A stretch of 64,000 nucleotides of DNA from Lachnoanaerobaculum sanguinis (GTDB taxonomy: Bacteria; Bacillota; Clostridia; Lachnospirales; Lachnospiraceae), in NCBI RefSeq assembly GCF_033242365.1, contig NZ_BTHK01000001.1:62001-126000 (forward strand). Direction: 5' to 3'. This document shows, one piece after another, positions 43,661 to 52,922 of the stretch. Each line of letters starts with the position of its first letter. The first letter of the stretch is position 1. Both the position numbers and the translations under genes were made by a program. Below the pieces are notes generated by a model. It saw only the letters and a program-made list of their open reading frames with translations, was not told the origin of the DNA and made no database searches.

Positions 43661-44484
43661 GACTTTACTGCCCCCAACGTCATTCCGGCTGTCATCTTTT
43701 TATTTAATGAAAAATATATAACCAGTGTTGGTAATACGGACATTGCAATGGCCGCATAGGTTGCCCCCCAATCCTTTAATCCTCTCGGCCCTATAAAGTC
43801 GGCAAGGCCTATAGATATTGTTTTCAGTTCTGTACTGTTTATAAATACAAGACTGAATGTATAGTCATTCCACACCGTTATAAAGTTCATAGCAAGCACT
43901 GTCATTATTGTATTTAACGACAACGGTATAATTACTTTTGTATAAATACCGTAGATACTTGCCCCGTCAATCACTGCAGCCTCTATAATTTCATCAGGAA
44001 TAAATGAATAAAAATTTACAAACAACATTATCGATACAGGTAATTGAAATGCCAACAGAGGCAATATAACACTTATCCTTGTATTTATAAGTCCAATTTT
44101 TGCAAACATTGTAAATAATGGTATCAATGTAACTGCATATGGGATTGTAAGTCCTATAAGAAAATATCTGTATATCTTCTTCCTCCCCGTGAATTTCATC
44201 TTGGCAATAGCAAATGATGCCATTGAACTGATTAATACAATAAACACTAATGACACTACAGAAATTATAGCACTGTTTTTTATATAGGTAACTATATTGC
44301 TTTCAGTGAATATTCTAATAAAATTTTCTAAAGTAAAGCTCTTTGGAAAGCTGAACGGTTCTGTCAACAACTCTATATTCGGTCTAAATCCGGCTACAAT
44401 AAGCCATATAACAGGATAGCCCTGAATTATAAGGAACAGAATCATAACAGACCAATATATTATTTTTCTGATATTTCTTTTCAT
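43657..44484 (-). CDS. Carbohydrate ABC transporter permease (MalG-type)
   Basis: 275 residues, six membrane helices. The EAA loop reads EAAVIDGASIYGIYTKVIIP near residue 190. The protein ends MTAGMTLGAVKS, typical of the group. It is the second inner permease of the CUT1 importer of the fructan locus. No ATPase is in the operon. It lies 8 bases after the other permease and overlaps the GH32 start. The substrate is inferred from the two GH32 genes. Confidence 0.93.
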   Translation of the reverse strand: MKRNIRKIIYWSVMILFLIIQGYPVIWLIVAGFRPNIELLTEPFSFPKSFTLENFIRIFTESNIVTYIKNSAIISVVSLVFIVLISSMASFAIAKMKFTGRKKIYRYFLIGLTIPYAVTLIPLFTMFAKIGLINTRISVILPLLAFQLPVSIMLFVNFYSFIPDEIIEAAVIDGASIYGIYTKVIIPLSLNTIMTVLAMNFITVWNDYTFSLVFINSTELKTISIGLADFIGPRGLKDWGATYAAIAMSVLPTLVIYFSLNKKMTAGMTLGAVKS

Positions 44485-44492
44485 ATATCCTC

Positions 44493-45362
44493 CTATTCGT
44501 TTTCGCCATCCATATATTTACTGATTAATAAAACTCCAATAATACTGAGTATTACAATTATTACAGCAATTGCACTTCCATATCCGTAGTCTCTGCTCGT
44601 AAAAGCTTTTTTATACATATATGTTGCAAGTATTTCAGATCTGTGATTCGGACCTCCCTTAGTCATATTCATAGGTGCCGCAAAACCTCTAAGCGCACCC
44701 ACCAGACTCAATATACATGAAAGCATAATTACATTTGCTATAGCAGGTATTCTGATTTTTACCAGAATCTGCAACTCCGTAGCTCCGTCTATTCTTGCCG
44801 CTTCCAATATATCAGGTGATACTGAAACCAACGCAGAATAGAAAATAATCATATAAATACCTATATATTGCCAGCCTTCCACAGAAGCAACCGCCCATAA
44901 AACAGTTTTATAATCACTTAAAAATGCAATAGGCTCCATACCAAGCATTTTTCTGAAGATATTGAATAACCCCAAAGGCTCATACGAATAAAATCCTGTA
45001 AACAATTGTGATATTGCAATAACCGTAATAACAGAAGGTATGTAATATACAGTTTGTATAAAGCCTCTTCCTTTTTTAAGATATGTAAGTAAAACTGCAA
45101 TGCTAAAACCGAAACCAAGCTGCAGTACCATTACAATAACTATATATATTATATTGTTTCCAAACGCTTGTCTGAATACGCTGTCTCCAAAAAGTTTTAT
45201 GTAGTTATTAAAACCTACAAAACTCTTTTTCCCTATACCGTTCCAATCTAAACAGCTATAATAAATTGAAACGAGTATAGGAACCATAACTATAACAGAA
45301 TAGACAATAAAAGCAGGTAGCAAAAATACAGCAATCGCTTTCTTATCTCTCAAAATTTTCAT
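44493..45362 (-). CDS. Carbohydrate ABC transporter permease (MalF/UgpA-type)
   Basis: 289 residues, six membrane helices. The N-terminus shows the CUT1 pattern LLPAFIVYSVIVMVPILVSI then YYSCLDWNG. The EAA loop reads EAARIDGATELQILVKIRIP near 200. MTKGGPNHRSE near residue 235 is typical of sugar permeases. It lacks the long N-terminal extension seen in the MalF of this window. It lies 6 bases after the binding-protein gene. Confidence 0.93.
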   Translation of the reverse strand: MKILRDKKAIAVFLLPAFIVYSVIVMVPILVSIYYSCLDWNGIGKKSFVGFNNYIKLFGDSVFRQAFGNNIIYIVIVMVLQLGFGFSIAVLLTYLKKGRGFIQTVYYIPSVITVIAISQLFTGFYSYEPLGLFNIFRKMLGMEPIAFLSDYKTVLWAVASVEGWQYIGIYMIIFYSALVSVSPDILEAARIDGATELQILVKIRIPAIANVIMLSCILSLVGALRGFAAPMNMTKGGPNHRSEILATYMYKKAFTSRDYGYGSAIAVIIVILSIIGVLLISKYMDGENE

Positions 45363-45368
45363 AAAATT

Positions 45369-46670
45369 CTATTTATTTGCCTCCAAGGCCTCATCCACCG
45401 CCTTTATAAAGTCATCCGTTGTTTCTTCACCCATACAAAGTCCCGGTAGATTATCATTAATTGTTGCTATTACATCTTCATTCAATACTACATCCCAAGG
45501 CCTTGCTGCAGTTGAACCTATATTATTTGTATCTTCCATTACCTTTAAAAACAAAGGATCAAAGCTGCTGTTGTCACTCATATCCACCTTTTGCGGTGCC
45601 AAATGCTCATGTGCAAAATATGCAGGGCTGTAGTTTTTAACTATAAATGTCAGGTAATCTTTGTACTGATCATCAAAAGTCTTAGGATTAACTGCTAAAC
45701 CTATGCCACCAAATGCCCAGTAGTCATTTTCATTTGTTTTTCCGTCCTTTATTGTAGGCATATAAAAATAATCGACATTCAATCCTTCCGGTCTATTCTT
45801 ATCTGTAAAATAATTCAACTCCCAAGTACCTGTCGGATACATTGCACTCTTTCCACTAAGAAATAAATTTAATCCTGTAGCTACATCGGTTGTTGAAAAT
45901 CCCGGCTGAAAATACTGTCCTATTTCAGACATAAAAGTTGCAGCCTTAACGCCCGGTTCATCAGACATCTTAGCTTCTCCTAAAGATAATTTATTTAAAT
46001 ACTCATTACCTGTCATTCTGAACGGATATGTTGCAAGAAGTCGAAGCAATGGCCATCCGTCTCCTCCACCGATTCCAAATGCAGTATACCCTTTTTCTTT
46101 TAAAACCTTGCAATCTTCTAAAAGCTCATCCAATGTCTTTGGTGCTTCGATTCCGGCATCTTTAAACATATCAACATTATACCATATCATTTCTGTTGAA
46201 AGCTCTAAAGGTAATGTATACAACTTACCGTCAGAAGTCCTTCCATAGTTTAATGCCAATGGAATATAGCTGTCTTTTTCACCTATTTCATCAAGAAAGG
46301 CATCCATATCTGTGAGCATACCCTGTTCTCCAAGTTCTGTAGCATACGGTGTCGCATCAAGGTCAAACATATCAGGCATCTGCCCACCTGCAATCATTGT
46401 TCTAAGTTTCTGATCATACGACGTTCTGTCTGCATTACTGTCAATAACAAGCTTTATATTTCCACCCTGCTCATTATATTTTTTTGTTATCTCCTGCAAT
46501 GTTACCATTGTATCATCCGATGCGGATCTTGAAGAAAAATAATGAATCTCTCTTACGTTACCGTCTTTGTTTTCAGCCTCTGTAGAATTTGTGTTGGTTT
46601 GTGCTTTATTTCCGCAACCCATTAATACCATTCCGGCTATAAGGCATATAGTTCCTATCTTCTTGTACAT
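45369..46670 (-). CDS. Sugar-binding lipoprotein of the fructan locus
   Basis: 433 residues. The lipoprotein signal peptide ends LMGC (lipidated Cys19). The extracellular solute-binding protein family 1 fold follows: EIHYFSSRSASDDTMVTLQE, MPDMFDLDATPYATELGE, YTLPLELSTEMIWYNVDMFK and SAMYPTGTWELNYF. It captures an oligosaccharide, probably fructo-oligosaccharide or inulin-type, for the two permeases. AAGGAGATTATT precedes the ATG. It lies 12 bases after the upstream GH32-like gene, in the same transcript. Confidence 0.92.
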   Translation of the reverse strand: MYKKIGTICLIAGMVLMGCGNKAQTNTNSTEAENKDGNVREIHYFSSRSASDDTMVTLQEITKKYNEQGGNIKLVIDSNADRTSYDQKLRTMIAGGQMPDMFDLDATPYATELGEQGMLTDMDAFLDEIGEKDSYIPLALNYGRTSDGKLYTLPLELSTEMIWYNVDMFKDAGIEAPKTLDELLEDCKVLKEKGYTAFGIGGGDGWPLLRLLATYPFRMTGNEYLNKLSLGEAKMSDEPGVKAATFMSEIGQYFQPGFSTTDVATGLNLFLSGKSAMYPTGTWELNYFTDKNRPEGLNVDYFYMPTIKDGKTNENDYWAFGGIGLAVNPKTFDDQYKDYLTFIVKNYSPAYFAHEHLAPQKVDMSDNSSFDPLFLKVMEDTNNIGSTAARPWDVVLNEDVIATINDNLPGLCMGEETTDDFIKAVDEALEANK

Positions 46671-46682
46671 AATAATCTCCTT

Positions 46683-48128
46683 TTAAACTTCATACAAATG
46701 AATATCAGAAACCCTGATACTTCCGTCTTTTACAAAAAATCCCCAATTTGTTCTTTTCATGTTATAGGCTCTCATTGTCAGAGCGGTAGTATTATTCACA
46801 TAAAGACATATTATACTTCCGTCTGCCACAACCCTTATATGTACTTTATTATCCTTTAAACTTTTATAATCAAAAGGTCTTTCAAGTTCAATCATAAAGG
46901 GCTTGTCCCCGTCAACATACCACTGATTTACGCCGCTTATACGTCTTGGCCACATATCCGCCACAATCCTGTTATAAAACGGCTCAAATCTAAGATAATA
47001 CCCGTTTGCAAGAGCTGAATCCTGTCTCAAACCTATTCCGAAAGATCTAACTCCTTCACTGAATTCTATTACCGCTTCTATCATACATGTTTCTTTCATT
47101 CCGTTGATTACATATGACTTCTCCCCCTCAAAATTTTCTATTTCAACTTTATTTATTTTTTCATTTACGGCTTCCTTATTAAACATATTGATCAATCCGT
47201 CAGCAGGTTTTACAGTAAGCTTATTATCAGTTGTTTGGTCAATCTCATGTGCAATAAAATTTCCGCCCCATTCATACTGTCCGAAATCACTTTCACCACG
47301 CTTAGTAGGAACCCAAGCAAACGCCATTCTTTTATCACCGACCTGTGCTGTTTTTGCAGCATAAAACGCTCTTCCGTCAAAGGTATCTTCTATAGGAGAG
47401 GTCCACGGTCCGCTCAGCTTATCAGACATCCTATAATGAGTTACAAATTTTTCTGAAAAAGTTGAATACACAAGATACCATTTGTTTCCAAGTTTAAACA
47501 AATCCGGACATTCATGTGTCATATAAGATTCCGGATTGTAAAACGGCTCTTTTGCCTCCCAGTGAAGTAAATCATAAGATCTGCATAAGCCTACACATCC
47601 TCCGTTCTTTTCACTTGCTCCACGCAATCTTGCAGCCAAAAGCATATCAAAACATTTCTCATCTTCATTATAAAAAACAAACGGATCACGCCAATCAAAA
47701 GGCTCGTAAATACTTTCATCTGCACCGAATGTAAGCTCAGGCAGTTTTTCCCAATTTATCAGATCTGTACTTATTGCATGTGCAACATATTGTAAAGGTT
47801 TTCCGTCCCTGTGATACTTGGGATTATAATTATTCTGTGCGGTATAAAACATATGAAATTGACCGTCATTACCTTCTATTACAGACCCTGTATAACAGGC
47901 ATAGTCCGCATCGTCATACTCCCCGACAGGTAATACAACCTTACAATCTTTTATATTAACCCCGTCTTCCGTTATCAACAGATTCCAGCTTGTACGATAT
48001 CCATACTCATCCTGCGTATTTCCTTTTCTTTCATCATGAAGATAATAAATATAAAATTTACCATCATGCGCAAATGGAATAGTATCTCCAACCCAACCGT
48101 CTTTCGGTTTATAAAAAATATTTTTCAT
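46683..48128 (-). CDS. Atypical GH32 family glycoside hydrolase
   Basis: 481 residues, no signal peptide. The five-bladed propeller has all three acidic residues, but the first motif is changed from WMNDPNG to GWVGDTIPF (Asp15). The others are WRDPFVF (Asp148) and HECPDLF (Glu206). The C-terminal part (about 320-481) is a lectin-like beta-sandwich (IEAVIEFSEGVRSFGIGLRQ). This variant is annotated in gut and oral Firmicutes as beta-fructosidase, but it lacks the Asn and Pro-Asn-Gly of the usual substrate pocket, so the specificity may differ. It is the first gene of the operon. Confidence 0.85.
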   Translation of the reverse strand: MKNIFYKPKDGWVGDTIPFAHDGKFYIYYLHDERKGNTQDEYGYRTSWNLLITEDGVNIKDCKVVLPVGEYDDADYACYTGSVIEGNDGQFHMFYTAQNNYNPKYHRDGKPLQYVAHAISTDLINWEKLPELTFGADESIYEPFDWRDPFVFYNEDEKCFDMLLAARLRGASEKNGGCVGLCRSYDLLHWEAKEPFYNPESYMTHECPDLFKLGNKWYLVYSTFSEKFVTHYRMSDKLSGPWTSPIEDTFDGRAFYAAKTAQVGDKRMAFAWVPTKRGESDFGQYEWGGNFIAHEIDQTTDNKLTVKPADGLINMFNKEAVNEKINKVEIENFEGEKSYVINGMKETCMIEAVIEFSEGVRSFGIGLRQDSALANGYYLRFEPFYNRIVADMWPRRISGVNQWYVDGDKPFMIELERPFDYKSLKDNKVHIRVVADGSIICLYVNNTTALTMRAYNMKRTNWGFFVKDGSIRVSDIHLYEV

Positions 48129-48248
48129 ATATAACCTCTTATCTGATATAACTATTTTTTATGAATGCTTTTAAAATTCTGTTTTTATACTAAACTATTT
48201 TAGATAAATATCCTATTCGCAAATGCTCCAAAGTTTTTATAAATGATT

Positions 48249-48283
48249 ATGCAAGTGTATGTTTTCTTGCATTTTTCATGCAA
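48249..48283. promoter_or_regulatory. Three alternating operator half-sites
   Basis: ATGCAAG (48249-48255), CTTGCAT (48266-48272) and ATGCAA (48278-48283) form two overlapping inverted repeats with spacers of 10 and 5 bases. They lie between the divergent GH32 operon and the LacI regulator gene, just upstream of its promoter. Confidence 0.65.
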
Positions 48284-48291
48284 ATATGCTA

Positions 48292-48319
48292 TTGTTTTCA
48301 TAGTTTTTCAAGATATACT
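48292..48319 (+). promoter_or_regulatory. Promoter of the fructan-locus regulator
   Basis: -35 TTGTTT (48292-48297), 16-base spacer, -10 TATACT (48314-48319), 40 bases upstream of the ATG, next to the half-site cluster. Confidence 0.62.
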
Positions 48320-48358
48320 CTTGTCTTTTCATAATTATTTTCATAAAGGAGGTCTTAT

Positions 48359-49378
48359 ATGGTTACTATTAATGATGTTGCAAGTGCTGCAGGTGTATCA
48401 ATTTCAACGGTTTCAAGAGTTATAAACCAAAGTAATACTGTATCTGTTGCTACAAGAAATAGAGTTATGGAAGTAATAAGAGAGCTTAGTTATTCACCTG
48501 TTCCGACAATAAAAAAAGAAAATCGTAAATCTAATAAATTGATAGGTGTTCTTTTTCCTGATATATCTAATAATGTTTTCGGCAGAATATTACAGGGTAT
48601 AAATAGTGTTGTAACACCTCTTGGTTATAATACCGTAATATGTGAGACAAATGGTGAACTTGATAAAGAAATACACTTTTTGGATGTCTTAAAAAATAAG
48701 CAAGTTGAAGGTATTATTATGGCAAATGTTCATATACCTAAAGAACATATGATGTGGATACATAGAAACAATAAGCCTGTTATATATGTATGTCAGGATA
48801 TTCCTGATTTTGAGCTGAAAATCCCTGTAAGTTCTGTAAATATGGATAATCAACAGGCAATTTGTGATATGGTACATTTTCTTTACAACATGGGACATCG
48901 AAATATCGCATTTATTGGAGGACCGCTTCATGATTTATCAGCCGGAAAGAAAAGATATGATGGGTATATGAAAGGTATTAGGGAATGTTCTTTAAATACT
49001 TCCCAAGACCTTATAAGCCTTCAGGATTCCTTTACCATAGAAGACGGCTATACAGGAATGAATCAAATATATGAAAAAGCATCTATACTTCCTACCGCAG
49101 TTCTTTGTGCCTGTGACAATATTGCTGTAGGAGCAATAGATTTTATGTATGATAATAATATACAAGTACCGGGTCATATTTCAGTTACAGGTGTAGACGA
49201 CAGTAATCTGGCAACTGCTATCAGACCGTCACTTACTACAATACGTCATGCCACTTTTGATACAGGAGTAAAATCTGCCCAACTTTTACTGGAATACTTC
49301 TCTTCAAATTCTTTCAAAGGAAGTGCATTTAAAATGCCTTATCAGCTTTTAAGAAGACAGAGTGTAAAGCATCTATAA
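48359..49378 (+). CDS. LacI family transcriptional regulator of the fructan locus
   Basis: 339 residues. Helix-turn-helix VTINDVASAAGVSISTVSRV is at the N-terminus. The effector domain shows LIGVLFPDISNNVFGRILQG, GHRNIAFIGGP, AVLCACDNIAVGAID and VTGVDDSNLATAIRPSLTTI. It is divergent from the GH32/ABC operon and is most likely its repressor. AAGGAGG lies about 8 bases before the ATG. The gene ends in a short terminator shared with the next minus-strand gene. Confidence 0.9.
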   Translation: MVTINDVASAAGVSISTVSRVINQSNTVSVATRNRVMEVIRELSYSPVPTIKKENRKSNKLIGVLFPDISNNVFGRILQGINSVVTPLGYNTVICETNGELDKEIHFLDVLKNKQVEGIIMANVHIPKEHMMWIHRNNKPVIYVCQDIPDFELKIPVSSVNMDNQQAICDMVHFLYNMGHRNIAFIGGPLHDLSAGKKRYDGYMKGIRECSLNTSQDLISLQDSFTIEDGYTGMNQIYEKASILPTAVLCACDNIAVGAIDFMYDNNIQVPGHISVTGVDDSNLATAIRPSLTTIRHATFDTGVKSAQLLLEYFSSNSFKGSAFKMPYQLLRRQSVKHL

Positions 49379-49383
49379 GAAAT

Positions 49384-49407
49384 AGGACTCCCCTTTTGGG
49401 AAGTCCT
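49384..49407. terminator. Terminator between the regulator and a minus-strand gene
   Basis: AGGACT and CCC (49384-49393) pair with GGG and AGTCCT (49398-49407) with one bulge. The T-runs on either side are weak. Confidence 0.6.
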
Positions 49408-49412
49408 TATCT

Positions 49413-50132
49413 TTATTTCAATCCGTCGATTGACTCTATTCTTTTTTTATCTCCGATATCCTCAAATCTTATCAGAAGTTGCCCGTCATTTTCTGCAAAT
49501 CTGGCATAAATATTATTGTTTTCCCAATGATAATCTGTGCCGTTCCATGCAAGGAAGCCTTCTACAAGAATCTTATGATCAAGCTCATACTGACTGATAG
49601 CACTCATTATAGTCTTTATAAATAACTTAGTATCCACAGGTGAAAAGAATTTCTCGGGTAAATCATAAAGCGCCACAAATGCAATACCGCCCGAATGTTT
49701 ACATGGATAATATCCGTAGTTCTTTTCACTTATGCCACATGAAATCATTGAAAGTATATATCCGGTTACTTTCTCTGTCAAAGGAAGATTTGGATTTGTT
49801 AAGGCTGCAAAACCTACCTTTTCTCCAAATTCTCTTGCTTCTCCAACAAGTTCAAGTAAGCTCTCATCAAATCCGTTTATATTCTCCCAGCCCCATAGCC
49901 AGTCATTTGATTCGATTGCTTCACTTCCTATGTATTGTATCGGATACGTGCTCTTTCCGATTTTGATTTTCTTTGTATGAAAATCCACATTCCAAGCCTG
50001 TCCTTTGGCTACATACATCTCAATAGCCTCCTGTACACGAAGCATACCTCCAAATACTGCCGATACTACCTCTGTCCAGTCTGTACGATTCATTTCATAA
50101 TCTGTTTTTAATATATTAACTCTCTCTGCCAT
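49413..50132 (-). CDS. DUF6882-like protein
   Basis: 239 residues, soluble. The core reads QAWNVDFHTKKIKIGKSTYP, then IQYIGSEAIESNDWLWGWEN and INGFDESLLELVGEAREFGE, which matches my memory of the DUF6882 family (a beta-rich segment then W-L-W-x-W). The family has no known function and often occurs with SUKH-type or secretion-associated orphans. The C-terminal half contains YYPCKHSGGIAFVAL and EGFLAWNGTDYHWENNN. It lies between the fructan regulator and a lipoprotein gene and seems monocistronic. Confidence 0.6.
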   Translation of the reverse strand: MAERVNILKTDYEMNRTDWTEVVSAVFGGMLRVQEAIEMYVAKGQAWNVDFHTKKIKIGKSTYPIQYIGSEAIESNDWLWGWENINGFDESLLELVGEAREFGEKVGFAALTNPNLPLTEKVTGYILSMISCGISEKNYGYYPCKHSGGIAFVALYDLPEKFFSPVDTKLFIKTIMSAISQYELDHKILVEGFLAWNGTDYHWENNNIYARFAENDGQLLIRFEDIGDKKRIESIDGLK

Positions 50133-50193
50133 AATACTTCTTTCCTGTTTTTGATACTATAATTCAACCAAAAATGAGCAAAAAATGCAAGCA

Positions 50194-51159
50194 TTATTTT
50201 AAGACTCTGTACTCGTTCATTACTTTTCCGTCTTCAAAAATAACAGGCTTTGCAGTAAGTCCTTCAGCTTCATTGTCATAGTATCCCATCAGATAATCAT
50301 TTACATCCTGTAAACTGTCAAACTCTTCTACCTGATACGGTAACTCAAATGCCAGCTTCTCAATAAAGAGATATTTATCACCGTCTTCTACCAAAATACC
50401 TGTATGCCCTATGAACTCCTGTACCTTATTCATACCGTCGTCCATGGTCATAAATACTGAAATCATATGCATCTTATCATTGTTAAACGAAATCTGCTTC
50501 TCTTCCCATGATTTTATTATTTCATCTGACAAAACATTTGTATCATGTGTATTTGTTACATCAATATATGAAAATAATGTATCAAATTTCTTCTTATCTT
50601 CACCTTCAAAAATATTTTTATCTTTTATAGAATCAAAATCGTTGAAAAGCATTGTTGTATCACCCGGTGTAGGATTTCCGACTTTTATAAAATCTCCCAT
50701 CAAAGAATATGATGTGATTCTGCAATTTCTGCCTACATATCCTCCCTTGGCAAGCCATGCATCTATAAGCTTATCCTGATCGAATGTTGGGAAAGCGGCA
50801 TCTATGGTTGTCATACTCTGAACCAGATTCTTAGTGCCTACCGCATTATTATACTCATCTACCGCATCAAAAAAGTTCTTTATCTTTTCATCACTAAGAC
50901 CGGCATTCTTTAGAGCATTTTTTACTCTGTTTCTGGTATCTTCATCTACAAGATTTGAATACTTTAATTTTATATCCGCCTTACTTACCGCTGTGCTTGG
51001 CTCATCTGCCACACTTTCAGTGTCTTCAACGGTTTCAACACTTGTCTCATTGTGTTCTATAGTCACCGTAATGTCTTCATTTTTATCTGTTCCTTTACTT
51101 CCACATGCCGCCAAAACAATAGCTGCACCCATAACTGTCATTAAAAATTGCTTTTTCAT
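50194..51159 (-). CDS. Hypothetical lipoprotein, 321 residues
   Basis: A signal peptide ends in LAAC (lipidated Cys19), then an acidic Ser/Thr/Glu-rich linker to about 60. The rest is a soluble domain of unknown family, with a helix-rich first part (LVDEDTRNRVKNALKNAGLS and DEKIKNFFDAVDEYNNAVG) and a beta-rich second part (MHMISVFMTMDDGMNKVQEF). It has no transporter signature and no partner permease. The C-terminal segment EFDSLQDVNDYLMGYYDNEA may be a separate helix pair. AAGCAGG lies upstream of the ATG. Confidence 0.7.
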   Translation of the reverse strand: MKKQFLMTVMGAAIVLAACGSKGTDKNEDITVTIEHNETSVETVEDTESVADEPSTAVSKADIKLKYSNLVDEDTRNRVKNALKNAGLSDEKIKNFFDAVDEYNNAVGTKNLVQSMTTIDAAFPTFDQDKLIDAWLAKGGYVGRNCRITSYSLMGDFIKVGNPTPGDTTMLFNDFDSIKDKNIFEGEDKKKFDTLFSYIDVTNTHDTNVLSDEIIKSWEEKQISFNNDKMHMISVFMTMDDGMNKVQEFIGHTGILVEDGDKYLFIEKLAFELPYQVEEFDSLQDVNDYLMGYYDNEAEGLTAKPVIFEDGKVMNEYRVLK

Positions 51160-51321
51160 ATAAAAACCTGCTTTCTTTTTTAGTCGCTTTAGTATATCAC
51201 TTTAATTATATTTATAATATATAAGTTTGCAGATTTCTTTTTTAATAATAAATGAAAAAATATTATAATCGTGTTCAAATATTTGAAAATTAATTTAATT
51301 ACTAAACTATGTTGTTCCCCC

Positions 51322-51350
51322 TTTAATACGGTTTTAAAAAGTGATATAAT
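51322..51350 (+). promoter_or_regulatory. Possible promoter of the DUF1846 gene
   Basis: -10 TATAAT (51345-51350), preceded by GTGA, with a weak -35 TTTAAT (51322-51327) at 17 bases. It lies 50 bases upstream of the ATG. Confidence 0.45.
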
Positions 51351-51399
51351 TCTATTTTAATTTTATATAACAGTTCATACTAAAGAAGGAAGGCGTATT

Positions 51400-52875
51400 A
51401 TGAAAATCGGTTTCGATAATCAGATGTATTTAAAAACACAATCTGAGCATATAAGAGAAAGAATAGCAAGTTTTGGTGATAAACTCTATCTTGAATTTGG
51501 CGGAAAGCTCTTTGATGATTACCATGCATCCAGAGTACTTCCGGGCTTTGAACCTGATTCAAAGCTTAGAATGCTTCTTCAACTAAAAGATCAGGCCGAA
51601 ATAATTATCTCAATCTCTGCATCGGATATTGAAAAAAACAAGATTAGAGAAGATCATGGTATTACCTATGATGCCGATGTAATCAGACTTATAGATGAAT
51701 TTCGAAGAAAAGGATTGTTTGTAGGCAGTGTATGTATTACACAGTATTCGGGACAAAAGAGTGCGGACAAATTTAAGGAAAGACTTGAAAATCTCGGTAT
51801 AAAAGTATACAAGCTTTATTTGATTGACGGGTATCCAAGCAATGTGGCACATATCGTGAGTGAAGAAGGTTATGGAAAAAATGATTATATCGTCACTTCA
51901 AGACCTCTTGTAATAGTTACCGCTCCGGGACCCGGATCCGGAAAGATGGCTACATGTCTTTCTCAGCTCTACCATGAGAATAAAAGGGGAATTAAAGCAG
52001 GTTATGCAAAGTTTGAGACATTTCCTATCTGGAATTTGCCGCTGAAGCACCCTGTAAACCTTGCATACGAAGCTGCTACAGCTGACTTAAACGATGTAAA
52101 TATGATTGATCCTTTCCATTTGGAAGCATATGGAACAACAACTGTAAACTACAACAGAGATATAGAGATATATCCTGTTTTGATGGCAATTTTTGAGGGA
52201 ATATTTGGAGAATGTCCATATAAATCTCCTACAGATATGGGAGTAAATATGGCCGGTAACTGTATTATTGACGATGAGGTATGCAGAGAGGCAAGTAAAC
52301 AGGAAATCATAAGAAGATACTATAATTCACTTGCAAGATTTGTTAAAGGAGAATGCAAAGCTGATGAAATTTATAAACTTGAGCTTATAATGCAGCAAGC
52401 AAAAACAAGTGTTAATGACAGAAAAGCTGTTTCTGCAGCACTATTAAAAGCTGAAGCCACAAATACCCCTGCAGCAGCTATTGAACTTGAAACCGGTGAA
52501 CTTATTACAGGTAAGACTTCCGAGCTTCTCGGTGCAAGTGCCGCACTTATTTTAAATGCATTAAAAGCTCTCAGCGGTGTGGATGATGAAATAAAGCTTA
52601 TTTCACCTACAGTTATTGCACCTGTACAGGAATTAAAAACCACATATCTTGGTGGTAATAATCCGAGACTTCATACAGATGAAGCTCTTATAGCTCTCTC
52701 TATTTCAGCCGCTACCGATGAGAATGCAAGAAAAGCCTTAAATGCCATCCCGAAACTTAAAGGTTTACAAATGCATTCTTCCGTAATGCTTTCAGAAGCA
52801 GATGTAAAGACTCTAAACAAACTTGGAATAGGACTTACCGCCGAGCCGAAATACGGTAAGAAAAAGAAGTTCTAA
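51400..52875 (+). CDS. DUF1846 (UPF0371) family protein
   Basis: 491 residues, matching the UPF0371 family. The start reads MKIGFDNQMYLKTQSEHIRE then RIASFGDKLYLEFGGKLFDD. An apparent P-loop-like APGPGSGKMATCLSQL is near residue 177, followed by FETFPIWNLPLKHPVNLAYE then AATADLNDVNMIDPFHLEAY, all conserved in the family. The biochemical function is not established. GAAGGAAGG precedes the ATG. It is transcribed alone, convergent with the cohesin-domain gene, and ends at a bidirectional terminator. Confidence 0.93.
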   Translation: MKIGFDNQMYLKTQSEHIRERIASFGDKLYLEFGGKLFDDYHASRVLPGFEPDSKLRMLLQLKDQAEIIISISASDIEKNKIREDHGITYDADVIRLIDEFRRKGLFVGSVCITQYSGQKSADKFKERLENLGIKVYKLYLIDGYPSNVAHIVSEEGYGKNDYIVTSRPLVIVTAPGPGSGKMATCLSQLYHENKRGIKAGYAKFETFPIWNLPLKHPVNLAYEAATADLNDVNMIDPFHLEAYGTTTVNYNRDIEIYPVLMAIFEGIFGECPYKSPTDMGVNMAGNCIIDDEVCREASKQEIIRRYYNSLARFVKGECKADEIYKLELIMQQAKTSVNDRKAVSAALLKAEATNTPAAAIELETGELITGKTSELLGASAALILNALKALSGVDDEIKLISPTVIAPVQELKTTYLGGNNPRLHTDEALIALSISAATDENARKALNAIPKLKGLQMHSSVMLSEADVKTLNKLGIGLTAEPKYGKKKKF

Positions 52876-52890
52876 ATTATAATCCATAAA

Positions 52891-52922
52891 AAATACCACC
52901 CGACTTACCGGGTGGTTATTTT
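52891..52922. terminator. Bidirectional terminator after the DUF1846 gene
   Basis: CCACCCG (52896-52902) pairs with CGGGTGG (52909-52915); a T-run follows on the plus strand (52918-52923) and a T-rich run on the minus strand. It serves the two convergent genes. Confidence 0.9.
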
